Part shown: in pieces, positions 5,950 through 14,914 of the stretch
Layout: every line of letters begins with the position of its first letter
Position numbering within the stretch: position 1 is the first letter of the stretch
DNA from: CAVRZY01 sp963725415
Lineage (GTDB): Bacteria; Acidobacteriota; Terriglobia; Bryobacterales; Bryobacteraceae
Direction of reading: 5' to 3'
NCBI GenBank assembly: GCA_963725415.1
Contig: CAVRZY010000275.1
Coordinates: forward strand, 1 to 17,012
DNA: 17,012 nt
Made by a program: the position numbers and the translations under genes
The notes under the pieces: model-generated
What the model saw: only the letters and a program-made list of their open reading frames with translations
What the model was told of the DNA's origin: nothing
The model's database searches: none

Positions 5950-8900
5950 TTGAGCCCCCTCTCACGCAAACGGTAGAACAGAACCGGGGTGATGAGCAAA
6001 GACAGCACCATGGAGACGGCCACGCCGCCTATGACGGCGATGGCGAGGGGTTGCAGCAGTTGCGCTCCGGAGCCCACGCTGAGGGCCAAGGGGAGCATGC
6101 CGAAGATAGTGGCCAAGGCGGTCATCAGAATGGGGCGGAGCCGGCGGCGTCCGGCCTGGAAGATCGCCTCTCGCAGCGGGAAACCCTGAGCGGAGAAGTA
6201 CTTCTCGGCGTCCAGCATGAGGATGCCGTTCTTCTGGACGATACCGACGACCAGGATCGCGCCCATGAACGAGCAGATGTTCAAAGTGGAGCCGGTCAGG
6301 TAGAGCGCCAGCAGGGCGCCGGAACCGCACAGGATGGTGGCCGCCAGGATGGCGATGGGGTGGGACAGGGAGCGGAACTCGAAGATCAAGATGATGAAGA
6401 TCAGCAGGATGGAAGCCAGCAAGACCTGGGTGAGGCCCAGGAAGGACTCCTGCTGGACGCGGTAGAGGCCGCCGAACTGGATGTCGGTGCCGGGCGGGAG
6501 GCGGACCTCTTTGAACAGGCGCTGGCGAATCTCCTGCATGGCGGAACCCAGGTCGCGACCCTCCAGGCGCGCGGTGACGGCCGAGGTGTTGCGCAGGTTC
6601 TCGCGGCGAATCTCGGTTTGGCCCTGTTCGACCTCGACGTCGGCGATGCTGGCGAGCGGCACGGTGGCGCCGCTGGGAGAGGTGAGCAACAGCGCTCTCA
6701 GCTTGTCAATCGAGTCGCGATACTCGGCGGGATAGCGGACCCGAATGCCGATGAGGCGGTTGCCGCGAATCATGTTCGAGGCCACCTCGCCGTCCAGGAT
6801 CTCGGACTCGAGATCGGCCACTTCGCGGACTCCGAAGCCGGCGCGTTGGGCCTTCTGCAAGTCCACGCGGAAGTTGACCGACGGTCCAATCACGAAGGTC
6901 TGGTTCACGATATCGACCACTCCCCGGACTTTGGGGAGCCATTCCTCGATCTCCTTCGCTACGGCCTTGTAGGTGGCTTCGTCGTCGTGGAAGACCTTGA
7001 TCTCGATGGGCTGTGGAGACCAGGCCAGGTCTCCGATGAGGTCCTCGAGGATGTGCGGGAATTCCACCTCAATGGCGGGCTCGCTGTGGGTGATCTTGTC
7101 GCGCAGCTCCGCGGTGACCTCCTGGACGGAGCGTTTGCGGGCGCGCTTGAGCTTGACCAGGAAATCGCCGGTATTAGGTTCGGCGATAGCGAGGGCGAGG
7201 CGGGCGCCGGTGCGCCGGGAGTAGCTTTCGACTTCCGGCGTTTCCCGCAAGAATTGCTCGATGTGCAGGAGGACGCGGTCGGTCTCCTGGAGCGAGGTGC
7301 CAGGGGGCATAATGTAGTCGAGCACGAAAGCGCCCTCGTCCATTTCGGGGAAAAAGCCGCTGCCAAGCTGGAAGTACAGAAACACGGAGCCGACGAGGAC
7401 GAGGAAGGCGGCGGAGAGCATGGCGCGGGTGTGCTGGAGGGACCAGTGCAGGGCGCGCTCGTAACGCGCGGTGAACCAGCGCATGACGCGGCCCTCACCA
7501 GCCTGCTCGGCTTCCTCGAGTTCGGTGGCCTGCACCACGGCCCGCTTACGGAAGAACAGCCGCGCCAGGACCGGGGTGAAGAAAATAGCCAGGAACAGGG
7601 AGGCCAGCAGGGCGGTCACCATGGTCATGGCCAGGGCCCGAAAAAAGACCGCCATGATGCCGCCCAAAAACACCAGGGGCACGAAGACCATGATGGGGGT
7701 GAGAGTGGAACCAATGAGCGCCGGGGTCAGTTCCTGGATGGCGTTCTTGGAGGCTTCGTAGGGCGGCTGTCCCAGCGACATGTGCACGATGATGTTCTCG
7801 ACCATCACGATGGCGTCGTCGATGACCACGCCGATGCAGGCCGCCAGTCCTCCCAGGGTCATCACGTTGAAGCTCATCTTGAAGAGCTTCATGAAGACGA
7901 TGGCGATCAGCAGGGCGATGGGGATGACCAGGGCCGCCACCACGGTAGTGCGCCAGCTTTTCAAGAAGCCCACCAGCACGGCGATTGAAAGGCCCAATCC
8001 GATCAGGATGGCCTCGGTCACGCTGCCGATGGAGTCGCGGACCTGGACCGAGAGGTCGTAAAAGACAGCCAGATTGATGTCGTAGGGCAGGCCCTGGCGG
8101 ATGGCCTTGAGTTCCTGGTTCACGGCATCGGCGATCTCGACGGCGTTGCCATCGGGTTGCTGAAGGACGTTAACCAGCACGGCCGGGCGGCCGTCGGCGG
8201 TGACGATGTTGTAGACCGGGCGCTCGCCCGGGACCACGCGGGCCAGGTTCTTGATCAGCACGGGCGTGCCCTTGACCACATCGACCACCGTGTTTTCGAT
8301 GTCTTCGCGGTTCCGCATCAACCCGGTCACGGTGGTCAGGTAGAGGTGGTAGTTCTCCTGAACCATGCCGGCAGGCGTGATGACGTTATTGTTGCGGATG
8401 GCGTCCACGACCTTGGTGAGGGGCAAGCCGTAGCCGTTCAGCTTTTCGGGCTGGACCAGGACGTGGTACTCGGAAGGGCGCCCGCCCACGATGCGGGTTT
8501 CGGCCACGCCGGGCAGGCGGTAGAGCCGGGGCGCGATGTCGTAGTAGGCGAGGTCCCAAAGTTCGGAGGTGCTCTTGGTGGGCGAGGTGATACTGAAGCC
8601 GACCATGGGAAAGACGGAGAAGGTGAGGCGGTTGATGTAGAAGCGGGCCGAGGGCGGCAGGGTGGGGATGATCTGGGAGATCCTGCCCTGCACCAGGTGC
8701 AGCGCGTTGAGAATGTCCACGTCCCAGCGGAAGAAGGCGCTGATTTCGGTGGAGCCGCGCGCGGTGACCGAGCGGACATCGGTGATGCCGGGCACCAGGC
8801 GGATGGCCTCTTCGATGGGCCGGGTGACCGACAGCATCTGCACGTTAATGGGCGCGATGCCGTTGTCCACGAGGATGACGATGCGGGGGAAATCGGTCTG

Positions 8901-9020
8901 CGGAAAGATGGCCACCGGGAGCTGGAACAGGAAGATGCCGCCGGCCAGAGCGAAGCTGAGGACGATCAGGACCAGGGCGCGGCCGTGGGCTTCGATGAAA
9001 TCTCCGAGGCGCGGGGTCAT
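5880..9020 (-). CDS. RND-family inner-membrane efflux transporter (AcrB/AcrD/AcrF-like)
   Basis: The 1046-residue protein has the two-fold RND layout. A first membrane helix (about 14-33) is followed by a large periplasmic porter region, a helix bundle about 335-490, a second N-terminal-type helix about 533-552, a second periplasmic region, and a last bundle about 863-1017. Helix 4 carries the proton-relay pair D401 and D402 in GVVIDDAIVMVEN. Helix 10 carries K930 in VQKNGILMLDAE. It would form the proton-driven trimeric pump of a tripartite system with the two genes encoded just upstream. The DD pair points to organic-compound rather than classic heavy-metal (CzcA) type; the cargo is unknown. 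The start overlaps the membrane-fusion gene by ATGA. The last 25 or so residues after the final helix are unusual and come from DNA shared with the next gene. Confidence 0.95.
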   Translation of the reverse strand: MTPRLGDFIEAHGRALVLIVLSFALAGGIFLFQLPVAIFPQTDFPRIVILVDNGIAPINVQMLSVTRPIEEAIRLVPGITDVRSVTARGSTEISAFFRWDVDILNALHLVQGRISQIIPTLPPSARFYINRLTFSVFPMVGFSITSPTKSTSELWDLAYYDIAPRLYRLPGVAETRIVGGRPSEYHVLVQPEKLNGYGLPLTKVVDAIRNNNVITPAGMVQENYHLYLTTVTGLMRNREDIENTVVDVVKGTPVLIKNLARVVPGERPVYNIVTADGRPAVLVNVLQQPDGNAVEIADAVNQELKAIRQGLPYDINLAVFYDLSVQVRDSIGSVTEAILIGLGLSIAVLVGFLKSWRTTVVAALVIPIALLIAIVFMKLFKMSFNVMTLGGLAACIGVVIDDAIVMVENIIVHMSLGQPPYEASKNAIQELTPALIGSTLTPIMVFVPLVFLGGIMAVFFRALAMTMVTALLASLFLAIFFTPVLARLFFRKRAVVQATELEEAEQAGEGRVMRWFTARYERALHWSLQHTRAMLSAAFLVLVGSVFLYFQLGSGFFPEMDEGAFVLDYIMPPGTSLQETDRVLLHIEQFLRETPEVESYSRRTGARLALAIAEPNTGDFLVKLKRARKRSVQEVTAELRDKITHSEPAIEVEFPHILEDLIGDLAWSPQPIEIKVFHDDEATYKAVAKEIEEWLPKVRGVVDIVNQTFVIGPSVNFRVDLQKAQRAGFGVREVADLESEILDGEVASNMIRGNRLIGIRVRYPAEYRDSIDKLRALLLTSPSGATVPLASIADVEVEQGQTEIRRENLRNTSAVTARLEGRDLGSAMQEIRQRLFKEVRLPPGTDIQFGGLYRVQQESFLGLTQVLLASILLIFIILIFEFRSLSHPIAILAATILCGSGALLALYLTGSTLNICSFMGAILVVGIVQKNGILMLDAEKYFSAQGFPLREAIFQAGRRRLRPILMTALATIFGMLPLALSVGSGAQLLQPLAIAVIGGVAVSMVLSLLITPVLFYRLRERGLKCQTRLAGASWARPRSAPRLSLR

Positions 9021-10243
9021 GGCTTGGCTTCCTCCCAGCGGACTTCGGTTCCGTCGGGCACACCGTAGCCGCCCTCGACCACGACCAACTCGCCCGCCTT
9101 CAAGCCGCTCCTGATTTGCACTTTGCCCTCGAAGACCTCACCGGTCTCGACTTCGCGCGGGTGCGCGATTCGCTTGGCGTCCACCACCAGGACCGAGCCT
9201 TTCCGAGTGCCCTCGACAAACTGGACGGCCGGCAGGGGCACCACGAGGCTGTTGGGCTGAGTGCCGGTCTGAATGGCAAGGTTGCCGAAGACGCCGGCGC
9301 GGAGGCCTTTGGAATTCGGGATCTCACACCAGGCTTCGACGGTGCGGCGCGCCGCGTCCACGGCCTTGTTGACCACGGAGATGCGTCCGGGGAAGGTGGC
9401 GCCCGGAGAATCCACGGCGGCGAAGGCGCAGGCCTGACCCTGGCGAACGCCGGCAGCCTGGACCTCGGGGACCTGAGCGCGGGCAATGGCCACGGAGAGA
9501 TCCATGATGGTAAAGATGGGAGCGTCGGGTTTGGCCATGTCGCCGGGATACATGAACTGCTCGGTCACCGTGCCCGAGAAGGGGCTACGCAACTCGGCAA
9601 ATTGCACCTGCGCTTCGATGGCGGCCAGGCGCGCCTGAGCCTGCTCGAGGCGGCTCTGAGCAATGCGGATATCGCGCTCGCGCGACTGCTGCTCGAGCAG
9701 TTCGAGGGATTTCTTGGCCACTTCGCAATCGGTTTTGGCTTTGGAGAGATCAGTCTCGGCGATCAGGAGATCGCGGCCGGGGATGGCGCCCTCTTTGAAG
9801 AGCTGCTGCCGGCGGTCGTAGATCTTCTGGGCCTGGTTGAGGGCGGCCTGGGCGGTGGCAAGCTGGCCGCGGGCGCGTTCGACGTCAGTGGGCAGGGTGC
9901 CGGTGGCCATTTTCTCGAGCGTGGCGCGGGCGTCGGTGACGGCCGCGACAGCCTCGGCGCGCTGCGCCAGCAGATCGCGGTTCTCCAGGAGCGCCAGCAC
10001 CTGCCCGGCGGTCACGTTGTCCCCTTTGCGAACACGCAGTGCGCTGATGGGGGCGGTGATGCGCGCGGCGATGTTGGCCTGCTCGCGCGGAAAGATGGTG
10101 GCGGGCGCCTCAACGGAAAGCCGCACCGCGGCGAGTTCCGCGCGTGCGACCTTGACGGCGACCACAGGTTTGGCTTGCGGCTCCTCTCGGGACGCGCACC
10201 CGCAGAGAAACAGGCAAGGGATCAAAAGGAGTAGACGTCTCAT
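9017..10243 (-). CDS. RND periplasmic adaptor (membrane-fusion) lipoprotein
   Basis: The 408-residue protein bridges the RND pump to the outer-membrane channel. It begins with a lipoprotein signal whose lipobox is L13-C-G-C16, so it should be anchored by lipid at Cys16. Domains: first lipoyl half about 57-90 (IAARITAPISALRVRKGDNV), a long alpha-helical hairpin about 90-215 rich in Ala, Gln and Glu, second lipoyl half about 215-250 (RSPFSGTVTEQFMYPGD), beta-barrel about 250-325 and membrane-proximal domain to the end. It overlaps both neighbours by four bases (ATGA), which indicates translational coupling and equal production with the pump. Confidence 0.94.
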   Translation of the reverse strand: MRRLLLLIPCLFLCGCASREEPQAKPVVAVKVARAELAAVRLSVEAPATIFPREQANIAARITAPISALRVRKGDNVTAGQVLALLENRDLLAQRAEAVAAVTDARATLEKMATGTLPTDVERARGQLATAQAALNQAQKIYDRRQQLFKEGAIPGRDLLIAETDLSKAKTDCEVAKKSLELLEQQSRERDIRIAQSRLEQAQARLAAIEAQVQFAELRSPFSGTVTEQFMYPGDMAKPDAPIFTIMDLSVAIARAQVPEVQAAGVRQGQACAFAAVDSPGATFPGRISVVNKAVDAARRTVEAWCEIPNSKGLRAGVFGNLAIQTGTQPNSLVVPLPAVQFVEGTRKGSVLVVDAKRIAHPREVETGEVFEGKVQIRSGLKAGELVVVEGGYGVPDGTEVRWEEAKP

Positions 10244-11520
10244 AGTCCCGCGGCGACCTCCAAGTCAGATCTGGCGTTCAGGTAGTTGGCGATGGCGAGG
10301 TAGTGATTGGCGCGGGCCTGCGTGAGCTGGTTCTGCGCCGCCACTACATCGAGGGCGGAGCCTTCTCCGCCTTCATAGCGCAGCCGGCTGAGGCGGAGGT
10401 TCTCCTCCGAGAGCCGGACCTGCGATGTTGTGATTGTGATCTGCTCGTAGATGAGCTTCACGCGCGCCCAGGCGTTTTGATAGTCCCTGGAGAAATTCCG
10501 CGTGGCGATCTCGCGTTGCGTTTCCACCTGCTGGGTTCGCAACTGAGACTGCCGCCAGGCGCTGCGGGTTTTCAGCCAATCGAAGACCGGAATGTCGAGG
10601 TTCACAAACGCGGCGTAGCCGCGGTCGCGAATGTTCACATGCAGGGAGTCGAGGCCGTACTGGAAGACCAGGCTGGCCTGGGGGAAGAGTTCGGCGCGGG
10701 CGCGGCGAGCGTCGGCCTGAAACCCGCGGCGCTGGGCTTCCAGAAGGTTGAACTCGATGCGGCGCATGAAGGGAGCGGACCCGGCGCCCGGCGGAGGCTC
10801 GGGGGCGGGCAGAGGCAGATCGAAGACATCCTCGACGGGCAGGAGATTGGTGACGTCGCGGGTCCAGAAGGAGGCCAGGTTGTGGTTGGCGATCTGGGCG
10901 TCGAGTTCGGCGGCGCGCTGCGCCTGTTCGAGGAAAGCCACCTGGGCGTCGGCCTTGGCGACATCGGCCCGGGCGGCCTCGCCGTTTTCGAACAGCAGCC
11001 GGGTGCGCTTCTGGAAGCTGTTCGCTTCGGCCAGCGCCTCCTGGTTCACCTGCACCAGATGGCGGGCCAGCAGGAGCTGGTGGAAGGCGGAGGCGACGGC
11101 GATCCTCAGATCGCGCTCGGTGAGGCGGAGGTTGACGGCGGCGGCGTCGCGGTCGGCGCGGGCGCGCGCCAGGCCGGCCCGCACACGGCCCGAGGTGTCG
11201 AGTTCAGTGACCGCGGTGAGTTGAGAGACGTACTCACGAATCCCGTTGAGAGCGATGAAGCTGAACTCCTCGCGGCTCCTGAGCAGCGGGCTGTTGTAGG
11301 TATAGCCGTTACCGAGGCGGACCTGAGGGAGGAAGCCGGCGCGCGCCTGGGTCAGGCCGTGGGCGGCGATCTCGCTTTCCTGCCGGGCCACATTGACTGC
11401 GGATTGCGCAGACAGGGCCAGGCGAATGCACTCACTCAGGGTGAGTTGTTTGGGAGCGGGCTGGGCCGCGGCGGGGAGCGCGGCCAGCGCGACAAGGGTG
11501 GCGGCACTTAAGTTGCGCAC
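10240..11520 (-). CDS. TolC-family outer-membrane efflux protein
   Basis: The 426-residue protein is the exit duct of the tripartite pump. A Sec signal peptide (about 1-19, LPAAAQ at the cleavage site) is followed by LTLSECIRLAL, the usual beginning of the mature family. Two outer-membrane-efflux repeats follow at about 25-215 and 245-425, helical and rich in Ala, Arg and Gln; the second ends SALDVVAAQNQLTQARANHYLAIANYLNAR, a strong family signature. The start is GTG at 11520, the only candidate after an in-frame TAA a few codons upstream. Its ribosome-binding site is weak (GATGGGA). The stop overlaps the adaptor ATG. The gene lies 48 bases after the upstream enolase-superfamily gene, so it is probably transcribed from that gene's promoter. 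Confidence 0.93.
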   Translation of the reverse strand: MRNLSAATLVALAALPAAAQPAPKQLTLSECIRLALSAQSAVNVARQESEIAAHGLTQARAGFLPQVRLGNGYTYNSPLLRSREEFSFIALNGIREYVSQLTAVTELDTSGRVRAGLARARADRDAAAVNLRLTERDLRIAVASAFHQLLLARHLVQVNQEALAEANSFQKRTRLLFENGEAARADVAKADAQVAFLEQAQRAAELDAQIANHNLASFWTRDVTNLLPVEDVFDLPLPAPEPPPGAGSAPFMRRIEFNLLEAQRRGFQADARRARAELFPQASLVFQYGLDSLHVNIRDRGYAAFVNLDIPVFDWLKTRSAWRQSQLRTQQVETQREIATRNFSRDYQNAWARVKLIYEQITITTSQVRLSEENLRLSRLRYEGGEGSALDVVAAQNQLTQARANHYLAIANYLNARSDLEVAAGL

Positions 11521-11568
11521 AAGATTCCCATCTTAAAGCATGATCTGACGACGCGCTCGGAGGCGTCG

Positions 11569-12735
11569 TCACACCTGATAGCGTTTGACAATCTCGGGGT
11601 CGGGGTCGATGCCCAAGCCGGGCTTGTCGGGTACGGTAATGTAGCCGTCCTTCACAGGGAACAGCGGCAGGGCGAGGTTGAACTTGCTCTCGATGGCCGG
11701 GTAGGTCTCCATGATGAGGCCGTTCGAGACCGAGGCCAGCAAATGCACGGCCATGAAGGGGTTGCCGTGGGGCGAGACGGGGAGGTGCCAGGCGGAGGCC
11801 AGCGCGGCGATCTTCTTGTATTCGGTGATGCCGCCGGCGATGACGGTGTCGGGGTTAAGGATGTCGGCGGCGCGGGCTTCGAGTAATTCGCGGCAGCCCC
11901 AGCGGGTGAACTCGTTCTCGCCGGCGACGATGGGAATGTCGAGGGCCTGGCGCACTTCGGCGCAGCCGGCGAAATCGTCCGGCTCGACGGGCTCCTCGAA
12001 CCAGAAGATGTCGTACTTCTCGACGGCGCGGCCAAAGCGGATGGCTTCGTAAGCGTTCCACTTGTTGTTGGCGTCGATGAGCAGGTCGATGTTGGGGCCG
12101 ATGGCCTGGCGGACGGCGCGGACGCGCTCGACATCGACGGCCAGGGGCTCGCCGCCGATCTTCATCTTGACGGCGCGGAAGCCCTCGCTGACGTGGCCCT
12201 CCATTTCGCGGGCCAGGTCGGCGGTGCTCTTGCCTTCCTCGTAGTAGCCGCCGGCGGCGTAGACGCGGACCCGGTCGGTGAAGCCTCCCAGGACCTGGTA
12301 GGTGGGCTTGCCGAGGGCCTTGCCGATGATGTCCCAGAGGGCGATGTCCACGGCGCCGATGGCCTGGATGACGGCGCCCTTGGCGACCGGTTTGCGCCAC
12401 TGGCGGTACATTTTGTCCCAGATGCGCTCGACGAAGAAGGGGTTCTCGCCGCGGATGACCGGGGCGAGGCTCCTTTCGATGATCTCATTGAAGCCGGCGG
12501 GGATGCTGCGGCCGATTAGCCCCGCGTCGGTGTGGACCTCGAGCTGGGTCATACCAGGTGAGCCGCCGCCGGACCACAGGATGGAGTTGCGCCTGCGGGC
12601 AGTCTTGCCGGGGAAGCGCAGGCGGAGGAACTTGACATCAGTGATGCGGATTCTAGGGGGTGCGGCGGCTGGCAGCGGGGTGCTGGCGCCGGCGACGGCG
12701 ACGAGGCCGGCTTTGAAAAGATGACGACGGTTCAT
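11569..12735 (-). CDS. exported enolase-superfamily enzyme, mandelate racemase/muconate lactonizing type (copy 2)
   Basis: The 388-residue protein starts at the ATG 12735-12733, three bases after AAGGAGG. The frame stays open up to 13005 but that part is the reverse of the tRNA and spacer. The leader RRHLFKAGLVAVAGA with AAA-PP after it is Tat-like. Active-site spacing fits mandelate racemase exactly: K190 and K192 (VKMKI), D221 (IDANNKW), E247 (WFEEPV), E273 (AGENE), and the dyad D296/H323. All are present, so it should be catalytic on a carboxylate substrate, probably a sugar acid, in the periplasm if Tat export holds. It is the first gene of the five-gene operon and shares many blocks with copy 1, for example GGYY.EGK, EGF.A.K.K and GITE. 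The two have distinct metal-loop spacing, suggesting different substrates. Confidence 0.92.
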   Translation of the reverse strand: MNRRHLFKAGLVAVAGASTPLPAAAPPRIRITDVKFLRLRFPGKTARRRNSILWSGGGSPGMTQLEVHTDAGLIGRSIPAGFNEIIERSLAPVIRGENPFFVERIWDKMYRQWRKPVAKGAVIQAIGAVDIALWDIIGKALGKPTYQVLGGFTDRVRVYAAGGYYEEGKSTADLAREMEGHVSEGFRAVKMKIGGEPLAVDVERVRAVRQAIGPNIDLLIDANNKWNAYEAIRFGRAVEKYDIFWFEEPVEPDDFAGCAEVRQALDIPIVAGENEFTRWGCRELLEARAADILNPDTVIAGGITEYKKIAALASAWHLPVSPHGNPFMAVHLLASVSNGLIMETYPAIESKFNLALPLFPVKDGYITVPDKPGLGIDPDPEIVKRYQV

Positions 12736-12762
12736 GTGCCTCCTTGTTGAGTGACGCCAGCG

Positions 12763-12768
12763 ATTATA
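12763..12768 (-). promoter_or_regulatory. -10 box for the enolase/efflux operon
   Basis: A perfect TATAAT on the minus strand ends 27 bases before the ATG of the first operon gene, which predicts a leader of about 20 bases. The spacer upstream is almost pure G+C and I see no acceptable -35 at 16-18 bases. An activator or an unusual sigma factor may therefore be needed, or the match is by chance. Confidence 0.45.
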
Positions 12769-12860
12769 GTCCAGTGGGGGCGGGGGCGGGCGGGTGCGAT
12801 GGTTGTCGATGGAAGGCGAGTTGTCTGTTGGGGAGGTGTGCGACCGGAGGCGGCGGGTTG

Positions 12861-12869
12861 TGATAGGAT
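12861..12869 (+). promoter_or_regulatory. candidate extended -10 for tRNA-Ser
   Basis: TGA followed directly by TAGGAT gives an extended -10 pattern (hexamer four of six) about 23 bases before the tRNA. No good -35 is visible. It is in the right place and orientation but weak. Confidence 0.25.
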
Positions 12870-12891
12870 CTAGGTGCGACCCACATGCCGC

Positions 12892-12985
<94 letters not shown>

Positions 12986-13098
12986 GGGCTTAGGTGGTCT
13001 TTCATCAGGCAGCCACAGTTGGGGATGCCAATCTATGACTTCGCTGGTTCCTGCATAATGGAGAGCTGCATATGTGTGTGCCGCAGGGCAGGATCGAT

Positions 13099-13359
13099 AT
13101 GGGTCACTTGTTGGAGGTCGACGAGCACGGTTCACTGACGGCGCCGTCTGAGGTTCTCGGTTCGGTGAGGCCGCACAGCCGCTACCGGGCAGAGGTGCAT
13201 GGCGAGCTTCTGGTCCTACGTCCAGAGCGAGGGCAACCGTTTTGGCTGACGGCCACCCTCGAAGAGCGGGTTGCAGCGTTCCGCGCGTGGGTCGCCCGCC
13301 ATCGCGAGGGGCCGGGATTATCGGGTGAGGCCTTACGGCGGGAAAACCTGTACGAGTGA
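13099..13359 (+). CDS. AbrB/VapB-like antitoxin, probably orphaned
   Basis: The product of 86 residues begins MGHLLEVDEHGSLTAPSEVLG. This has the shape of the short swapped-hairpin AbrB/SpoVT DNA-binding fold (strand, Gly/polar turn, strand, P-x-E-V-L). It ends LSGEALRRENLYE, a tail of the kind seen in VapB-type antitoxins that contact a PIN toxin. The ATG at 13099 has AGGA five bases upstream and gives the domain-like N-terminus; an ATG at 13072 with GGAG eight bases upstream would add nine residues. The stop TGA overlaps an ATG (TGATG at 13357-13361), the usual coupling to a toxin gene, but the insertion sequence begins eight bases into that frame. Assignment rests on fold-like pattern, not on a strong match. 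Confidence 0.6.
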   Translation: MGHLLEVDEHGSLTAPSEVLGSVRPHSRYRAEVHGELLVLRPERGQPFWLTATLEERVAAFRAWVARHREGPGLSGEALRRENLYE

Positions 13360-13366
13360 TGGCGGC
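13359..13366 (+). pseudogene. possible start of a toxin gene cut off by the insertion sequence
   Basis: An ATG overlaps the antitoxin stop by one base and continues GCG GC before the insertion-sequence end begins at 13367. Reading on into the element gives a TAA at 13380-13382, so at most seven residues could be made. No toxin-like sequence is found beyond the other end of the element (14993-15057). It is inferred from gene order only. Confidence 0.25.
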
Positions 13367-13390
13367 AGGGTGCGCGACATAAATGTAGGC
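13367..13390 (+). repeat. left terminal inverted repeat of the insertion sequence
   Basis: It begins AGGGTGCGCGACA and matches the inverted right end over these 13 bases exactly, then approximately through AAATGT and AGGC. It lies two bases beyond the transposase stop codon. Confidence 0.75.
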
Positions 13391-13392
13391 AA

Positions 13393-14913
13393 TCAGGCGG
13401 CGGGTGAGCGGGATTCCCAGTAATCCTCGAACCTGTTACTGAGGCGACAGCAACGCAGGGCGAGGATGGAGTTGGCGCCGCGCACGGTCCAGAACATGCC
13501 GGAACGTTTGAGCCGAGCGCCGACGACCGTTTTGCAGCCTGCTTCCACAACCCCGGAACCGACAAACAGTCCCTGCTGCCGGTACGCTGGATAGCGTATC
13601 CGATCACGGTTACGCTGAAAGTAGTCTGCCTCGTTGGCCAGCCGGCGCGCCAGTTCAGCATTGGCCGGCGGGAACTCGCGCAACGTCTGGACCAAGGCTT
13701 CGGCCTTGCCCTGGTCGAGCTTGTCCAGCAGTCTGGCCATCCATCGTGTTCGGGCGCGCTCGTCAGCGGCGAAGATTTTAACGGAAAGCTCCCACAGGCG
13801 TTGCCGGGCATGGTACAGATCGACGATCTGAACCGCTCCCGGGAAGTGCCGGTCGGCGAGGTTCCAGATCCAGACCGCGCCGTCGCCGAGGACGACTTTC
13901 TTCCTCGCCCGGCTCCAGCCGCGTCGCCAGGCCTCGGTGTAGAGGCGCAAACCGAACTCCTCGGCCGACTCGATGGCCGCGGCGTAGGTGGTGGAGTCCG
14001 GGTCGCGAACGGGCCGGCCGTGCTGGTCGGTGGTGGTTTGCGTGAACACGCAGGTCAGCTTGACCTCGCGGGTGCGCGCCGGTTGGCCCTCCACCTTGCC
14101 AGCCCGCCCTTGGGTTTCCGCAGCCACCACCGGCACGCCGGTGCCATCCATCTCGATGTACAGCGCGGGCGCCGACTCGGCACAGACTTCCGGCAGTTCC
14201 AGTTGCTTGGCGCGACGGATCTCGGCTTGCTGGCCTGCGGCTATGTGGGCGCCGATGGCATCAGCTTGTCGCTCGACGGCCTTGGTGGTCCCCTCCAGGC
14301 CGGCCAGCAGGCGCAGTTGTTGGCGCCCCTGCTCGAAGGAGGTTTCACTGCCCACCAGCGCCATCATGCGGCGCACGCCGGGAGAGCACTCGGTTTCCTC
14401 CACGTCCAGCTCTCGGTCGCGCGGGCTCTGGCCGTGATGACAATGCGGGCAGACATAATAGGCTCGCGCGATGTCCACGCGCCCCAACACCGTCAACAGT
14501 TACTTGGGGCGCGTCTGGTGATAGCGCGCCGGATGGCTTCCGCCGTTTTTTTTCCTGCGCCGTCGGTTGTTGTTGGGACACGGGCCGCAGGCGGCAGATC
14601 TGTTCGTTGAGTTCGAGCAGTTTGCGGACCAACTGCCGGAAGCGATGAAACTCGGCCACCTCGTGCTGGGCCTTCTGCAAGGCGGCGGGACTGGGAAACG
14701 TTTCCGACACGGTCTTCCCTTTCTGCTTGCGGGTAAGACGGAAGTTCGGACCGTGGCCGGGGTGGTTGGATTTATGGCAGTGGCAGTTCGGCTTCCCGCA
14801 GCGACCACGGACGCTGGTGATGGATCCGCGGCGGAAGTCCCCCAGAGAAGCGATCTGGCGGAACAGTTCGGACCTCTTCAGTTCGAGTTTGAGGAGCGTG
14901 TGTGCCGTGGCAT
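13393..14913 (-). pseudogene. ISKra4-family transposase, broken
   Basis: The intact catalytic part (14496-13393, 367 codons) starts LTVLGRVDIARAYYVCPHCHHGQ, with a CPHC zinc motif. It carries a DDE triad: D117 (EMDGTGVP), D205 (LGDGAVWIW) and E318 (GSGVVEAGCK). Upstream coding survives in a second frame: KLELKRSELFRQIASLGDF, RCGKPNCHCH (near 14800-14774), HGPNFRLTRK, then EFHRFRQLVRKLLELNEQICRLRPV. Breaks in order: the ATG at 14913-14911 is out of frame with this region by one base near 14900; an A8 run at 14553-14546 needs a ninth A to read EKKTAEAIR; at 14537-14529 the frame jumps from EAIR to GHPARYHQTRPK with about 70 family residues missing; and TAA at 14502-14500 stands where relatives have CAA (K-Q-LLTVLG). 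The element is therefore non-functional unless errors are responsible. Confidence 0.85.
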
Positions 14914-14914
14914 A

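Noticed and set aside
6051..7988. 645-codon plus-strand open frame opposite the RND gene
   Set aside because: It mirrors the minus-strand codons of an obvious transporter. Its protein is a low-complexity mix of Gly, Asp, His, Gln and Glu with no domain, as expected for antisense of GC-rich coding DNA.
14546..14553. Programmed frameshift at the A8 run making an active transposase
   Set aside because: A shift would restore only a few residues: the frame still lacks about 70 residues and then meets the TAA at 14502-14500, so slippage alone cannot make a working enzyme.
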